From Phytoseiulus persimilis (Eukaryota; Arthropoda; Arachnida; Mesostigmata; Phytoseiidae): a DNA stretch of 64,000 bases. Under the pieces are notes generated by a model. It saw only the letters and a program-made list of their open reading frames with translations. It searched no databases and was not told where the DNA came from. Position 1 is the first letter of the stretch; each line of letters starts with the position of its first letter. The position numbers were made by a program, and so were the translations under genes. Of this stretch, positions 42,551 to 53,548 are shown one piece after another. The stretch lies in NCBI GenBank assembly GCA_037576195.1, contig CM075104.1:8500775-8564774 (forward strand), read 5' to 3'.

Positions 42551-44848
42551 CAGTCGACCATGCTTATAAGAGACAGGTCGCGAAATCGAATGAAGTCTCG
42601 TAGACGCGGTTTCTCTCTTATAGCCGAGGTGAGCTCGTTTTTCATGAATCTGACGGTTCGCACAGCCTGTGAATGTGATAACTGGCGTCCAGGAGATGAA
42701 ACATTTCGTGTCGATGACAATATGCTGCTTTATTTTATTATAGTAACTCTCATATCCTCGGTTCTGTTGTTTGTATTGTATCTCGAGATCGAGTTGCGGA
42801 CCTCTACCGGGAGAAGTCCGTTATTCTACTCTGAACACGCATCTCGAGAATTCAGGTCTGAATTATGTTCTCCACGGCGTGAAACTCCTCGAAGCTCTCC
42901 ACGTGAATCTCTTCCATGAATCTCCCGACAACGGACAACGCTTGCAGAACATTTAGTGTCGCAATAGGCGGGGTTCATCCTCGGCTTCCGTTGCCCGGAG
43001 TTCTCCCCCCTCGGATTGGCCCGCACTCGACTGCGTGACTGCTTCACAGATCTCCGAATCACTCAGCATTCCGAAACATTCAACGTCATCATCAATATCG
43101 ACGAAGGCAGCGAAGTGCTCTGCGGTCATGCCCTGCGGGGCGGGTACTCCTATTTGGACTTCATCCTCGTTTTCTTCATTCTCGGAATCCTCGCTTTTGC
43201 TGAACTCGGCCTTCCGGAAGCAGTTTCGAATTGTTGTCGCCGTGACCAAACACCATGAGCGCTTCAGCAGATGGAGAGCCTGCAGAACGTCGATCGACTT
43301 GACCGGTGAGTCCATGTTCTTTCCTGCTGCCAAATCACGGAGGATCATTCGCATGATCTGGGTGCGGCAGTGTGCTTTTGCGGATCGAATGATGCCTCGG
43401 TCTAGAGTCTAGACTCCAGAGGCTGAATCAACGACGTTGTATTCGGCGGCATGGGAAGAATCTGTATATTTCCAGAAGTGCTGATGGATCAAGCTTGTGG
43501 CAAGTTGCATTGTCGCAGAATAGGAGAATTTCGCGATCGCCCAGCTGTCGATTCCATTTTCGGAGTATCTCCGACCAGATCGAGTTCGTCATCCATGCGT
43601 TCGCGCTACTGTAGTAGGGAACTGGTGGAGGGCCTTGAGAAAAGCTACATGGATTCTTGAATTTTCCGATCGCGAACATTTCCTGATCGGATCCGGTCGA
43701 GTTCGTTATGAACAGAACTGTTAGTCGATCTTTCGAAATCTTTGCACCGGTTGGCTTCGACCCTGACATTGCCAACGTGCCAGAGGGAGTCGGTTTGTAG
43801 AACGGCCCACTTTCATCGGCGTTGTAAATTTCCTTGGGATCGATCCCTGCCACGATCGAAGGGTACACTTTTCGGATCCACTCCGTCGCAGCTCCATGGT
43901 CAGCTCCTGAGCGTTCTCCACAGGCTTGGATGAACTTGATGCCGTGCCTTTCCTTGAATCGATGCAACCAGCCCTCGTTGGCATCGAAGTCTGAGTTACC
44001 CAGCTGCGAAGCCAACTTTGCAGCTTTCTCTTTCAGCAACACGCCTGAGATAGGAACATTTTGCACACGCATTTGCTGGAACCAGGTCAAAACAGCTTCG
44101 TGAACATCTTCATTCTTACTCATGCGTATTCTTTCCCGGTTTAGCTCGTTGTCTTCTGATGAGAGTCTCCTGAGAGTTGTTCCGACTTGCTTGCACTTGA
44201 ATACCGATGACCTTCCAGCTCCAAACTTCTTGACCGCTTCATCAGGAGTGTGTGTTTCGAGGTAGTCCAGCAACTCTATCTTCTCAATGACGTTGGGAGT
44301 CTTTCCCGAGGACATCTTGGCTGAACCGTTGCGGAGCGATTCTGCTTTACCGTTGTGGATTGCTTCGGACTTGCCGGTGCTATCAGCCACCAATAACGGT
44401 CGCGGATTTGGCGCGCAAATGAGCGCTCTCGAAGAGGTAGTGACGCAGGATCATGGACCCATATTTGGAAGCTTTGGGGCTGCACCTCGAATCGGATCGG
44501 GTTCTCTGGTTTTCCTGAACGCCTCGTAAAGCCCCCACCCCTCACCCCATTTTCATCCTGAGAGAACAGATACGTTTCCAGAAGGTGAGCTACTCGGATT
44601 CGTCTGTGTGAGCCCGTTGAGCCACCTAATGACGTCGTTCTCTTCTACGCGGGGTTTTGGGCACGACCATGCTCGGGGATGGGAGTTCGGGAAGTGTCCC
44701 TTATAACCGAGTTTCTCTTGTACACGAGTTTCTCATAAGCGGGTTTTCCTAGCATGAAGACCTATGAGAGCTGAAATGAGGAAATCTGAAGGGTCTCTTA
44801 TAGGCGGTTTTCTCTTATAAGCGTGTCTCTTATAAGCGTGGTCGACTG
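42551..44848 (-). mobile_element. Tigger/pogo DNA transposon
   Basis: 2,298 bp with tips CAGTCGACCA and TGGTCGACTG, flanked by TA on both sides (42549-42550, 44849-44850). Subterminal GCTTATAAGAGAC-like repeats are typical of Tigger elements. It encodes a transposase on the minus strand. Confidence 0.88.
42953..44393 (-). pseudogene. Tigger transposase, two frame breaks
   Basis: The first frame (44393-43428; likely start Met at 44315) has an N-terminal helix-turn-helix (IEKIELLDYLETHTPDEAV), a CENP-B-like second domain (FDANEGWLHRFKERHGIKF), then the DDE_1 core with D193 (IYNADESGPFYK) and LLFCDNATCHK. A one-base shift near 43490 moves the sequence LPMPPNTTSLIQPL into another frame. A 14-bp insertion (43401-43414) follows exactly where the third catalytic Asp should stand. 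The C-terminal part (43354-42953) continues with KSIDVLQALHLLKRSWCLV and an acidic tail. The enzyme is inactive as read. Confidence 0.85.
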
Positions 44849-44852
44849 TATT

Positions 44853-44933
44853 CGGAGTAGCATCACTGCCTCCGTCTTCTTGGGAGCGATGTGTGGGAGC
44901 CTGTCTTCATCCATCCCGATACTCAGTCTTGAA
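44853..44933 (+). repeat. Repeat copy of 42380-42460
   Basis: GAGTAGCATCACTGCCTCCG to AGTCTTGAA matches the sequence just left of the Tigger element. It continues, after the foldback insertion, at 45854. Confidence 0.7.
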
Positions 44934-45853
44934 TAGACATGAATTTCCGAGACTCGGAACTCGGAAATTATTTTTTGACTCGGAAAGGGAGATCCATCAT
45001 CAACGGACGTTTTCAACCCACCGAAATCATCCAAGAAATGGTTTCCGACTTGGGCATGAGAAACGGAGTATCTATAGGAGGACATGAACCTGTGCTCCGC
45101 CATTGGCTCCGTTGAGACGCTTTTCGCTTGTATGAGTGAGATTTTTTTTTGTGATGCTGAGCTCGAAGAAGTGGATTTCCAGTTGAGCCGATCTCTTCAG
45201 ACTGGAGGCAGTTTTGTCAACATGTTGTCGAAATGGTGACATGAGAAGTGTGGGAGGTATTGAGTTTCTCGAGCGCGCACATCGCGACAATCGTCGGATG
45301 GCGAGGCGAGCTCACAAGCTGAACGGAACCATCATTCAGAGCTCACAGTGGAAGCGTGAAGAACCCCGTGAGATGTCGAGTCAAAGGCGTCGTAAGTATT
45401 TCGAATCTTCGATTCTGATTTTGTTCCATTTAAAAACCCACAGAGCCGTAGGCAGCTGCCATTGGAGGGAAGACTCGCGCTCGATGAATGCGAGACGTTC
45501 TGAAACGAATCTGGAAGTTCTCACAAGTTCTTCTGTGACTGTCTCAGATCCCGAAAACTCCGGTGAGGGCATCCTTACTATCAGACGCAGAACTGCTTAC
45601 TTAATCCACTTCTTCGAGCTCAGCATCGCAAAAAAAAATCTCACTCATACAAGCGAATGAGTGAAAAGCGTCTCAAGGGAGCCAATGGCGGAGCACAGGT
45701 TCATATCCTCCTATAGATACTCCGTTTCTTATGCCCAAGTCGGAAACCATTTCTTGGATGATTTCGGTGGGTTGAAAACGTCCGTTGATGATGGATCTCC
45801 CTTTCCGAGTCGGAAATTATTTTCCGAGTTCCGAGTCTCGGAAATTCATGTCT
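44934..45853. mobile_element. Foldback element with 9-bp target duplication
   Basis: Arms of about 245 bp (44935-45178 and 45603-45853) begin AGACATGAATTTCCGAG and its complement. Flanks repeat AGTCTTGAA (44925-44933 and 45854-45862). A 9-bp duplication with long arms suits a non-autonomous MULE. The centre (45180-45600) has no recognised gene. Confidence 0.85.
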
Positions 45854-45862
45854 AGTCTTGAA

Positions 45863-46654
45863 CAGTTTCACACAAACCGTGACCCACGAGCGAAAAGCGG
45901 CCCGCGCAGCCATTTCTGCGGGCTCGCGGCGCCGGATCCGCATAACTGAGCGGTTGGCGTCAACTGGTAGGATTCAAGATGGCGCCAGGAAGACGAATCT
46001 GAGGGAGAGGGGAATACGGCGCCTCTACTCGTAAACATAGACATTGTGTCTCATACGCAACCCTGTATTTGATCTGGAGTTCCAGGGTACTGCGGGGCAC
46101 ACACTCGTCTCTTTGAGGGGGAGATGCTGGACTCGATCGCTTTGTTTGTGCGACAGGGAGCCCGGAAGAGGGGTATTGATCAGGAAGCAGATCAGCAGCG
46201 TTATCTGGGTGCCTAATCGGGAGAGCTCTTCGAGAGTTCCGTCAAACAGAATGGTTTGAACCCGCTCCGACCCTGGATCATCCGCCGCACCGGGGAGACC
46301 ATCAGCCAATCAGCTGTCACGCTCCGGGAAATCCGACACCTTTCGATGTCAGACAGAGATGCACGCTTTCTTCCGGATTACCTGTACCGGATCTCATTAT
46401 CTATTTCAAAACATCGTTCACCGTAGTGTTGCCCTGCTTATCATGAGGATCATTGATGAAACGATGGCATGTGGGTGCAAGTGATGTCCTAGTCCCCGTC
46501 CGTGATACTAAATCCCTCCATCGTAGCCCCCTCTAGCATTCGGGTTCCCGGGCCTTCTCTCACCGCCTCCTCATGCTCCTCTCCCTCGTGAATCAGTCTG
46601 CTCATCCTACCACAACACTACCAGTTGACGTAGACCCATAACTGAGCGTTTTTT
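45863..46654. other. Unassigned stretch
   Basis: No gene with recognisable motifs; a 71-codon plus-strand frame (46044-46259) is not convincing. Confidence 0.35.
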
Positions 46655-46866
46655 CATGCTTGTGAATTCCATCTAGTCGACATACTCCAAGCTTTGGTGA
46701 GCGAAGTATTTTATCCGCGAATCGAAGTGCTCGCGGCGCAGCAATCAGAGACGCACTGGACGCTCTTGAAGACAGAGTGTCATGACGCTCAATACAAAGG
46801 TTCTGAATATTCGAGGCTCCAAACTTTTCGACCCGCGGCGGGTTTTCATCCCGCCGCGATTTGATG
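46655..46866. repeat. Left copy of segmental duplication, part R2
   Basis: Matches 63005-63208 (landmarks CCATCTAGTCGACATACTCC, ACGCTCAATACAAAGGTTCT, CGACCCGCGGCGGGTTTTCA). It ends at GATTTGA, where the LINE begins; the rest of the unit resumes at 58084. Confidence 0.8.
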
Positions 46867-47283
46867 ATCGTCTGCTACGACAGACGAGAAGGCAACGCGA
46901 ATCTCGAGCTCCGAGAAAAGTGCCTGAAAAAAAGTGGTGAAGGTGGAAAAACATACCGGATCCGAACCCAAGAACCACCCCCAGGCCCGTGCACCTCCAC
47001 AGACCAGGTTCGTCGAACAAAAAAACTCCCAAGGTCGGAAAATCGCAAAAAGGCATACCGCCTCGAGGTACGCCTAGCGACTTGAATATCGACACGCCCT
47101 AGACAACGTATCACTGTCTGGAATCTCTAAAACAGCTGAGAATCCATCGAAGGTTCACCGTGAACCATCGAGAGGCAGTGTTTACGTTACCGATAAACAT
47201 CGGAAGTAGGAGCTGTCCAACCGTTGGAAGCTCCGAAAAATAGGGAGAGGAGTGAGTGGGTGGAAATAAAATACCTTTTCCAA
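46867..47283 (+). other. LINE 5' leader
   Basis: About 0.4 kb before the first ORF1 ATG. No TATA box or obvious promoter is seen, as expected for a LINE with an internal promoter. Confidence 0.4.
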
Positions 47284-47477
47284 ATGCCCCTCAAAATGGA
47301 AGTCAGTCCGGAAACCCTCAGAGCTAATCCCACATTCGACATCTGCAGTCAGTGTGAGGAGAAGCTGATGGGGAGGGACGTGAACCCCAACGACTCTGTA
47401 ATCTTACAGTGTCACACCTGCGCAGGGTCAGAGCGCCTTGCTCTGATGACTGAGCGGGCTGCCGCTCTAAACTATAT
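47284..47477 (+). CDS. LINE ORF1, 5' part
   Basis: Starts at ATG 47284. It encodes a zinc-binding module with CSQC and CHTC pairs about 26 residues apart, then TERAAALNY, where the gypsy element interrupts it. The frame resumes after the second ATAT at 53549 with IEWQNQEVKARD. The split is explained fully by the insertion. Confidence 0.65.
47474..47477. repeat. Target-site duplication of gypsy 2, left
   Basis: ATAT, matching 53549-53552. Confidence 0.85.
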
Positions 47478-47749
47478 TGTAAGAATGCTGGGTCGACGAA
47501 TTCACTCTGGTTTTATTCGCGTGCTCTCGTGATCTCAACCGGTTAACGCTCAAGCGACCGGCCTCGATCTCATCTCACGGACAAGTGTCTCTCGGTTCTC
47601 TCTCTATCCGCAAGTTCCAATTCTCCTTTCCAATTCCGCCCTCGCACCATCTTCTCCGAGATGGCCGGGGCGCTCTCTAGTGGTGGCGGGAACAATGAAC
47701 GATACCTAGGGCTGGAGCTACATAGGGCGAGATCATTTACAATCCTACA
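47478..47749 (-). repeat. Gypsy 2 3' LTR
   Basis: 272 bp, direct repeat of 53277-53548. Confidence 0.92.
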
Positions 47750-48484
47750 TGACCCCCCCGCTAATGAAGAACCGACCCGGTTCTCGCTGACACTAAGCTG
47801 ACTAGCTTCCGCCAAGTAATCGGGGCGTTTGCGATTCCTCGTGGGGTATCTTCTGGTTTCTTCCGTATCATTCTTCTGGTTTGGATCGATGGGTGCTGGA
47901 CCGGAGGGTGTCGAATCGAAAGGTGCCGGATCGATAGCTGCTGGGTCGGTCGGTGTTGGATCAATGGGTGCAGGGTCACTTTGTGCTGGATCAATTTGTT
48001 GGGTTGGTTCTGGGGTACTGCCGGTTTCTCTGATCCGTTCGTCTTGATGAGCCGAGTTTGTTTGGCTTTCTTCGGTTACAACTGTTTTCAGGCGCGAAGA
48101 GTGAACCACATGTGGTTTCGTTCTTGGTCCCGGTAGTTTCGCCCCGGGCTCGGGGACGATCAGAAATGTTTCCGGACCTTTCTGCTCTCCTATTCTAAAC
48201 GGTCCGAAGAAGGGGCTTTGTAGTTTGTCCGACTGGCCGACCCTCCGTAGCGGCACGTGGAGCCAAACCAAATCTCCGGGCTGGAACGGTGTCGTTCTAC
48301 GATCCCTGTCGTAGGCCGTTTTATTGACGTCCTTTTCTTTGCCTGCCAATTGTTTCGCGAGATCCCTGGCTTCGTCCAGCCGTTGCTGGAGCTTTTCTCC
48401 GTACTCGTTTGCGCTCACGGTTTTTGCGATCGGCGGTGCTGGGAGCGACGCGTCGAAGGTGGTTGTTGCTTCCCTGCCGTGCAC
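47570..48484 (-). CDS. Gypsy 2 pol C-terminus, after a frameshift
   Basis: This frame starts HGREATTTFDASLPAPPIAK, which is the normal continuation of the integrase end in the previous frame. One C is missing from a C-run at 48495-48497 (GGG on the plus strand). It encodes the post-integrase linker (PGDLVWLHVPLRR), a low-complexity array of DPAPIDP/PTDPAA units and the basic end RRYPTRNRKRPDYLAE. Confidence 0.8.
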   Translation of the reverse strand: MHGREATTTFDASLPAPPIAKTVSANEYGEKLQQRLDEARDLAKQLAGKEKDVNKTAYDRDRRTTPFQPGDLVWLHVPLRRVGQSDKLQSPFFGPFRIGEQKGPETFLIVPEPGAKLPGPRTKPHVVHSSRLKTVVTEESQTNSAHQDERIRETGSTPEPTQQIDPAQSDPAPIDPTPTDPAAIDPAPFDSTPSGPAPIDPNQKNDTEETRRYPTRNRKRPDYLAEASQLSVSENRVGSSLAGGSCRIVNDLALCSSSPRYRSLFPPPLESAPAISEKMVRGRNWKGELELADRERTERHLSVR

Positions 48485-51400
48485 CAGAAAGAACGGGAAA
48501 ATTTGGTTGATTTCTGCGGGGCTGTGTTATAGGCGTGAACGATGAAGGGCAGAATTTCATCCCAGTCGGACTTATCCCCGTTGACGAATTTGCTGAGGCC
48601 GTCCGCCAATGTGCGGTGGGACCGTTCCGTCAGGCCGTTGGTCGCCGGATGGTATGCACTTGTCTTCCTGTGGCTTGTACCGACCCATTTGTTCACTTGT
48701 TCGATGGTTTCCGACAAAAACGATTTCCCCTGGTCGCTGATCAACACTCGAGGTGCCCCGTGCTGCAAGATCACATTTTCAACCAGAAAATTGGCCACCT
48801 GTTCCGCGGAACCGTCTGGTAGAGCTTTGGCGACTAAAAATTTTGTTAGGTGACAGATCGCCGTTGCGATCACTCTGTTGCCTCGGGTGGTTGGGTTGAA
48901 GGATACCAGGTCAATCCCCACGGTGTGGAACGGCGTGTCTGGTGTCTCCATATGCTGGAGCTGTCCGAACTTCGCTGGATCGTTCTTCCTTCGTTGGCAC
49001 TCCTGACATCTCTTCACGAAGCTCTCCGAGTCTCGATATGCGGACGGCCAATAGTACTTCTGCACGAGTTTCCCGTAGGTCTTGGCGATGCCTAGGTGTC
49101 CCGCTTCCCTTGACGTGTGTGCTGCTTCCAGGGCTTCTTTTCTCATTGGTTTGGGGAGGACAAGCAATAATTCGTCTCCGGTTCTCGAAAAGTTTCTCTT
49201 GTAAAGGATCCCCGTGATGGTCTCGAACGTGCTGGATCGCTTGGCTATGTCCCTTATTCTGTCGAGTGATGGATCGTTTTCTTGTGCTTGAGCCAGAGAT
49301 TTCAGCGAGATCGAGTTTATTTGCAGGTGCTTGGGTTCTGGAACGTGCTGGTTCGTTGTTAGCGGGGTCACTGCTGGATCGGTGGATCGGGGATGCTGGG
49401 GCTGAGGATCGCATAAATTCTTGCTCACGTCACCGTTTGTCGTTGTCGCTGGGTATCGTGAGAGACAGTCCGCATCCAAGTGTTTCCTTCCTTGTTTGTA
49501 TACTACCGTTATGTCGTACTCTTGGAGCTCCAGTGCCCATCTCGCCAGGCGACCCGTCAGGTTTTTCGACGTCATTAGCCAGCACAACGCGTGGTGATCT
49601 GTAACGACAGTTACTGGCCGACTATGTACGTACGGGCGGAACTTCTTTATCGCCCATACGACAGCTAGTCCCTCCTGATCCGTCGTCGAGTATCGGGACT
49701 CCGGTCCCGATAGCGTGCGGCTGGCATAAGCGATCACGCGTTCCACGCCGGTTGTGTCAATTTGTGCTAGAACTGCTCCAAGACCATGTTTACAAGCATC
49801 CGTTCTCAGTATTGCTGGCCTCGACGGGTCGAAGTGGCCCAGCAACGGGGGCTGTGTGAGCTTTCCCCTCAGCTCGTCGAATGCTGATTGTTGCTCTGGG
49901 TTCCATTGAAACTTTTCGCCGTCTTTGAGAAGAACGTTGAGCGGTGCTGCAATTTTTGAGAAGTTTTCCATGAATTTCCTGTAGTATGAGCAGAGGCCCA
50001 AAAAGCTTCTCACCGACTTTGCGTTGTTTGGTCTCGGGAAGGATCGGATGGCGTCGGTCTTTGCTGGATCGGGCAGGATCCCATGTTGCGAGATCTGGTG
50101 TCCTAGGAGCGAGATCTCTGTGGCACCGAAAGAACACTTCTTGATGTTCAACGATAGGTTGGCTTGATCGAGGCATCTTAGGATCTCCCTGAGGCGTTGG
50201 TTGTGTTCCTCCAGCGTTTTGCCGAAAATGCACAGATCGTCCAGGTAGACCAGGCAGTTCTTCCACTTGTGTCCTCGCAGAACGCTGTCCATCAGTCGTT
50301 CGAATGTAGCTGGGCCGTTTGACAAACCGAAAGGGAGCATCCGAAATTCGAAGAGTCCGTCCGGTGTGGAGAAGGCTGTTTTCTCCCTGTCCTTCTCGTC
50401 CAGCGGGCATTGGAAGTAGCCCGATTTCAGATCCAGACAGGAGAAGAACTTTGCGCCTGCAAGGCAATCAAGAGCGTCATCGATTCTCGGCAAGGGGTAG
50501 CCATCGCGCTTGGTCACTTTGTTGAGCTCGCGGTAGTCTACGCAAAACCTCGTTTCACCGTTCTTCTTTTTAACGAGTACGATTGGGCTGCTCCATGGGC
50601 TTGCCGAGGGCTGGACCACACCTTGTTTTTGCATTTTGTCGACCTCCGCAGCTATGTAGTCCCTCTCGGCCGGCGAGTATCTCTTCGAGTATCGGCCCCT
50701 CACTGGTGCGTGATCTCCCGTATTGATGCTGTGCGAGACCAGATGCGTTTGTCTGGGAGGATCGTCTTTCCTTGGCAAAAGCCTTGGAAAAGACGCGACG
50801 ATCTCCCTGATTTGGTTCCTTTCGAACGGATGCAGGTTCTTATTTATGGCGGCGTTGACATCTTCGATTGCATGATCTATGGTAGCTTGATCTTCTTGAA
50901 CGCTTTGTATTGCGGCGACGCAGTGTTGTTTTCGATTTTCTGCCAGTGGTGTCGCTGTCGCCGCTGTCATTCCTTTGGGTAGGGTTACTCGCGAGTCCGT
51001 GTGGTTCTCGATGATCGTGGAAGAAATGCCGCGCTGGATCGTCACCACTGCTGCAGGGGTCCACAAATTCTTTTTTTCTTGAAGTGCTGGGGCCGGAATA
51101 AGAACGAACGAGGAGCCGGAAAGATCGTTGCAGGAACCGCTGACATTTGATACTTCTAAGTCTACAATTCTGGCTTCCCTAGGCGGTATTGTAATGCTAC
51201 TCCGGATACTAAGTTTCGCCGTGTTCTCCGGTGTCGACATCGATTCCGACGACGCTACCTCTCTTGAATCGCTTTGCGAGTCATCGTGCACTTCTCCACG
51301 CGGGCTGAAACGCTTATGTGTCTCTGGCCCTAGGCTTACAGAGGCCAGTGCTAGTTCTTCCTTTAGACTGAATTGATCGTTTGAACTGGACGTTCTGTGA

Positions 51401-51786
51401 AGGAGAACTTTCCCCATGCTTAGGTCGAATACTGCGCCGTGCGCTTGCCAAAAATCAAACCCTAGAATGACTTCATTGCTCAGAGACTCAATGATGGCGA
51501 ATTCGCACGGGAACCTTATTTCGTTTTTATTGAACCCCACGCGGAGCGTGCACGACCCCTCTAATTTGATGCTAGAACCATCTGCGACTCTTACAAACGC
51601 TGGAGCTGAGTCGTTGGCTGGATCGATTTTAAATTTAACTAATCTTTTAGCTAAGCTAGATCTAATGACAGACACGTCGGCGCCTAGGTCAGCTAGAGCA
51701 AGGATCGGGCCACGTTGGTTCACAAATATTTCCACCTTGTTCCCGTGAAGGCCGACTGTGTTGATTTCCCGGGGCGGATCGATCAA
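48485..51786 (-). CDS. Gypsy 2 Pol: protease, RT, RNase H, integrase
   Basis: The frame overlaps the gag stop by one base, and starts near TTGATCGATCC, so Pol is probably made by a -1 frameshift from gag. Domains: protease with LADLGADVSVI (D33, Leu in place of Thr or Ser), reverse transcriptase with YLDD (514-517), RNase H with RTDACKHGLGAVL (D663), integrase with the HHCC finger (HLGIAKTYGKLVQKYYW...CQECQ), VGIDLVSF, ISDQGKSF and NGLTERSHRTLAD. It runs to 48415, but its last codons are out of frame because of the base lost at 48495. Confidence 0.9.
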
Positions 51787-53240
51787 CGGCCAAGAGCGTT
51801 TCCCGCCTGTGACGACATCAGCACTCTTGGCAGCCCAGCCTTCCTATTTCTACAGTACTTCATCGTATGACCTATATTATTACACCAATTGCACAGGACG
51901 CGGCCATCCGGAAGCCGGCGATTCCCTTCAAAGAAGGCGTCGTCATCCGGATTCTGCAGGAGCGGTGGTCTTGAATGCGGGATCAATGCAGGGTCAGGGT
52001 GATATGGTGTCGCGGAACGGTTTCTTTGTTGCTGCTGGAACGATATTCCCCGGAGTGGTGATCGAGGTCTTCTCTCTGTGGCAGGAGCATATCTGGAGCG
52101 TGGTTGGTTTTCGCGGTCGCTGGAACTGGAGCGGGAGCGGAAAAATTTGATTTCGTTGCTGGAGCCTTCTCTGCTTATCGGTGGTTTTGAAATCCGATTT
52201 ATCTCGCCTGCGCTGCTGCTGGGCCGATCTTTCGTGGCATTCGAGATGGGCAGGGTCCGATCCAGCCATCCCAGATGGCTGCGAAGTTCGTTTATCGTTG
52301 TGGGCTTGACCGTTGCTATTACCGTTCGTATATCCTCCGGCGGGAGCGTTTGTATACATCTTTCTATAATGTGGGCCTCCGACATAGCTGGATCTACCTC
52401 ACCACACAGCTGGATCACGTAATCGATGTGTGGTTTGTACTTGGTTCCACTTTCCTTCACGAGGGAGTCCAATTTCCTTGCCGCGTTCTGCCTTTTTGCC
52501 GCTCGATCAATGAATCTTTCTTCAAATTCTTCCTTGAAGCGCTGCCATGTATCCTCTTGTGGCTTTCTCCGATCGAACCAATCCAATGCTTGACCATGAA
52601 GTGAAAACGGGGCTCTCGCGAGCCTTTTGGGTTCGGTGTCGTGATTGTACTCCGACGCCCTTTCGAAGGCGCGGAGCCACGCTGCAGGATCCTCCGACGG
52701 GGTGCCCGCAAACTTAGGGTAGTCTACCGGCGTCTCGTTCTTCCACGGGTTGATCTCTACCCCTAATTTAGTTCGAAGATCTCTTAGCAGGAGCATAAGG
52801 TCGATTTCCGACATACCCGAGATGTCGAACGTCGTTGCTGGAGCGGTTCCCGTTGCCGGTGCTGGAGCGGAATCTTGAGTTGGTGCTGGGACGAGTTTGG
52901 GGGTTTGCTTCTGAATTGGTGCTGGGGCAGGTCTCGGTGTCGCTTGCTGTGCCGGATCAACCTTTGGCTTCACGGCTGGAACATGCTTTGCTTCCATACC
53001 TGTGGTTAGCCCTTGTTGCACGTGGTCGTGCTGAGTTGGTGCCGGAGCTTCTTGGGTTGCTGGTTCTTGAGCTAGGACGTTTTCTTGTTCGGCGACCGCG
53101 GCTGCCTGTGCCTCGGCGGAATCTTCTTCATTCTCACGTGCGAGATCGGGATCAGGCTGAATTCCTACGCTGGACCGTGCGCGAACCGCGCGTGTGCGCT
53201 TCTTCGGCGATGTCTTCGGGGGTGATTTGAACATCGGCAT
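51783..53240 (-). CDS. Gypsy 2 Gag
   Basis: 485 residues. A long Pro/Ala/Gln-rich N-terminus is followed by the retrotransposon gag domain (AWLRAFERASEYN, WQRFKEEFEERF) and, near the C-terminus, the knuckle CNWCNNIGHTMKYC. The stop TGA at 51785-51783 overlaps the Pol frame. The first Met may lie slightly inside. Confidence 0.9.
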   Translation of the reverse strand: MPMFKSPPKTSPKKRTRAVRARSSVGIQPDPDLARENEEDSAEAQAAAVAEQENVLAQEPATQEAPAPTQHDHVQQGLTTGMEAKHVPAVKPKVDPAQQATPRPAPAPIQKQTPKLVPAPTQDSAPAPATGTAPATTFDISGMSEIDLMLLLRDLRTKLGVEINPWKNETPVDYPKFAGTPSEDPAAWLRAFERASEYNHDTEPKRLARAPFSLHGQALDWFDRRKPQEDTWQRFKEEFEERFIDRAAKRQNAARKLDSLVKESGTKYKPHIDYVIQLCGEVDPAMSEAHIIERCIQTLPPEDIRTVIATVKPTTINELRSHLGWLDRTLPISNATKDRPSSSAGEINRISKPPISREGSSNEIKFFRSRSSSSDRENQPRSRYAPATERRPRSPLRGISFQQQQRNRSATPYHPDPALIPHSRPPLLQNPDDDAFFEGNRRLPDGRVLCNWCNNIGHTMKYCRNRKAGLPRVLMSSQAGNALGR

Positions 53241-53276
53241 TCTGTCCGGCGGATCGAACTCGCAGCTCCACCACTT

Positions 53277-53548
53277 TGTAAGAATGCTGGGTCGACGAAT
53301 TCACTCTGGTTTTATTCGCGTGCTCTCGTGATCTCAACCGGTTAACGCTCAAGCGACCGGCCTCGATCTCATCTCACGGACAAGTGTCTCTCGGTTCTCT
53401 CTCTATCCGCAAGTTCCAATTCTCCTTTCCAATTCCGCCCTCGCACCATCTTCTCCGAGATGGCCGGGGCGCTCTCTAGTGGTGGCGGGAACAATGAACG
53501 ATACCTAGGGCTGGAGCTACATAGGGCGAGATCATTTACAATCCTACA
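53277..53548 (-). repeat. Gypsy 2 5' LTR
   Basis: 272 bp, direct repeat of 47478-47749. Confidence 0.92.

Larger units (their letters stand above)
47478..53548 (-). mobile_element. Complete Ty3/gypsy element 2 inside LINE ORF1
   Basis: 6,071 bp, minus-strand. LTRs are 272 bp, TGTAAG to CCTACA, and look identical. A primer-binding site probably starts TGGTGGAGCTG, three bases inside the 5' LTR; the tRNA is not recognised. The purine tract before the 3' LTR is GCGGGGGGGTCA. Confidence 0.92.

Noticed and set aside
46044..46259. 71-codon plus-strand frame
   Set aside because: Short, no motif and no supporting context.
50410..50982. 190-codon plus-strand frame in gypsy 2
   Set aside because: Complement of the reverse transcriptase region; no independent motif.
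53245..53275. GAGTTCGATCC resembling a tRNA T-arm
   Set aside because: It lies in the primer-binding region of gypsy 2 and no cloverleaf can be formed around it.
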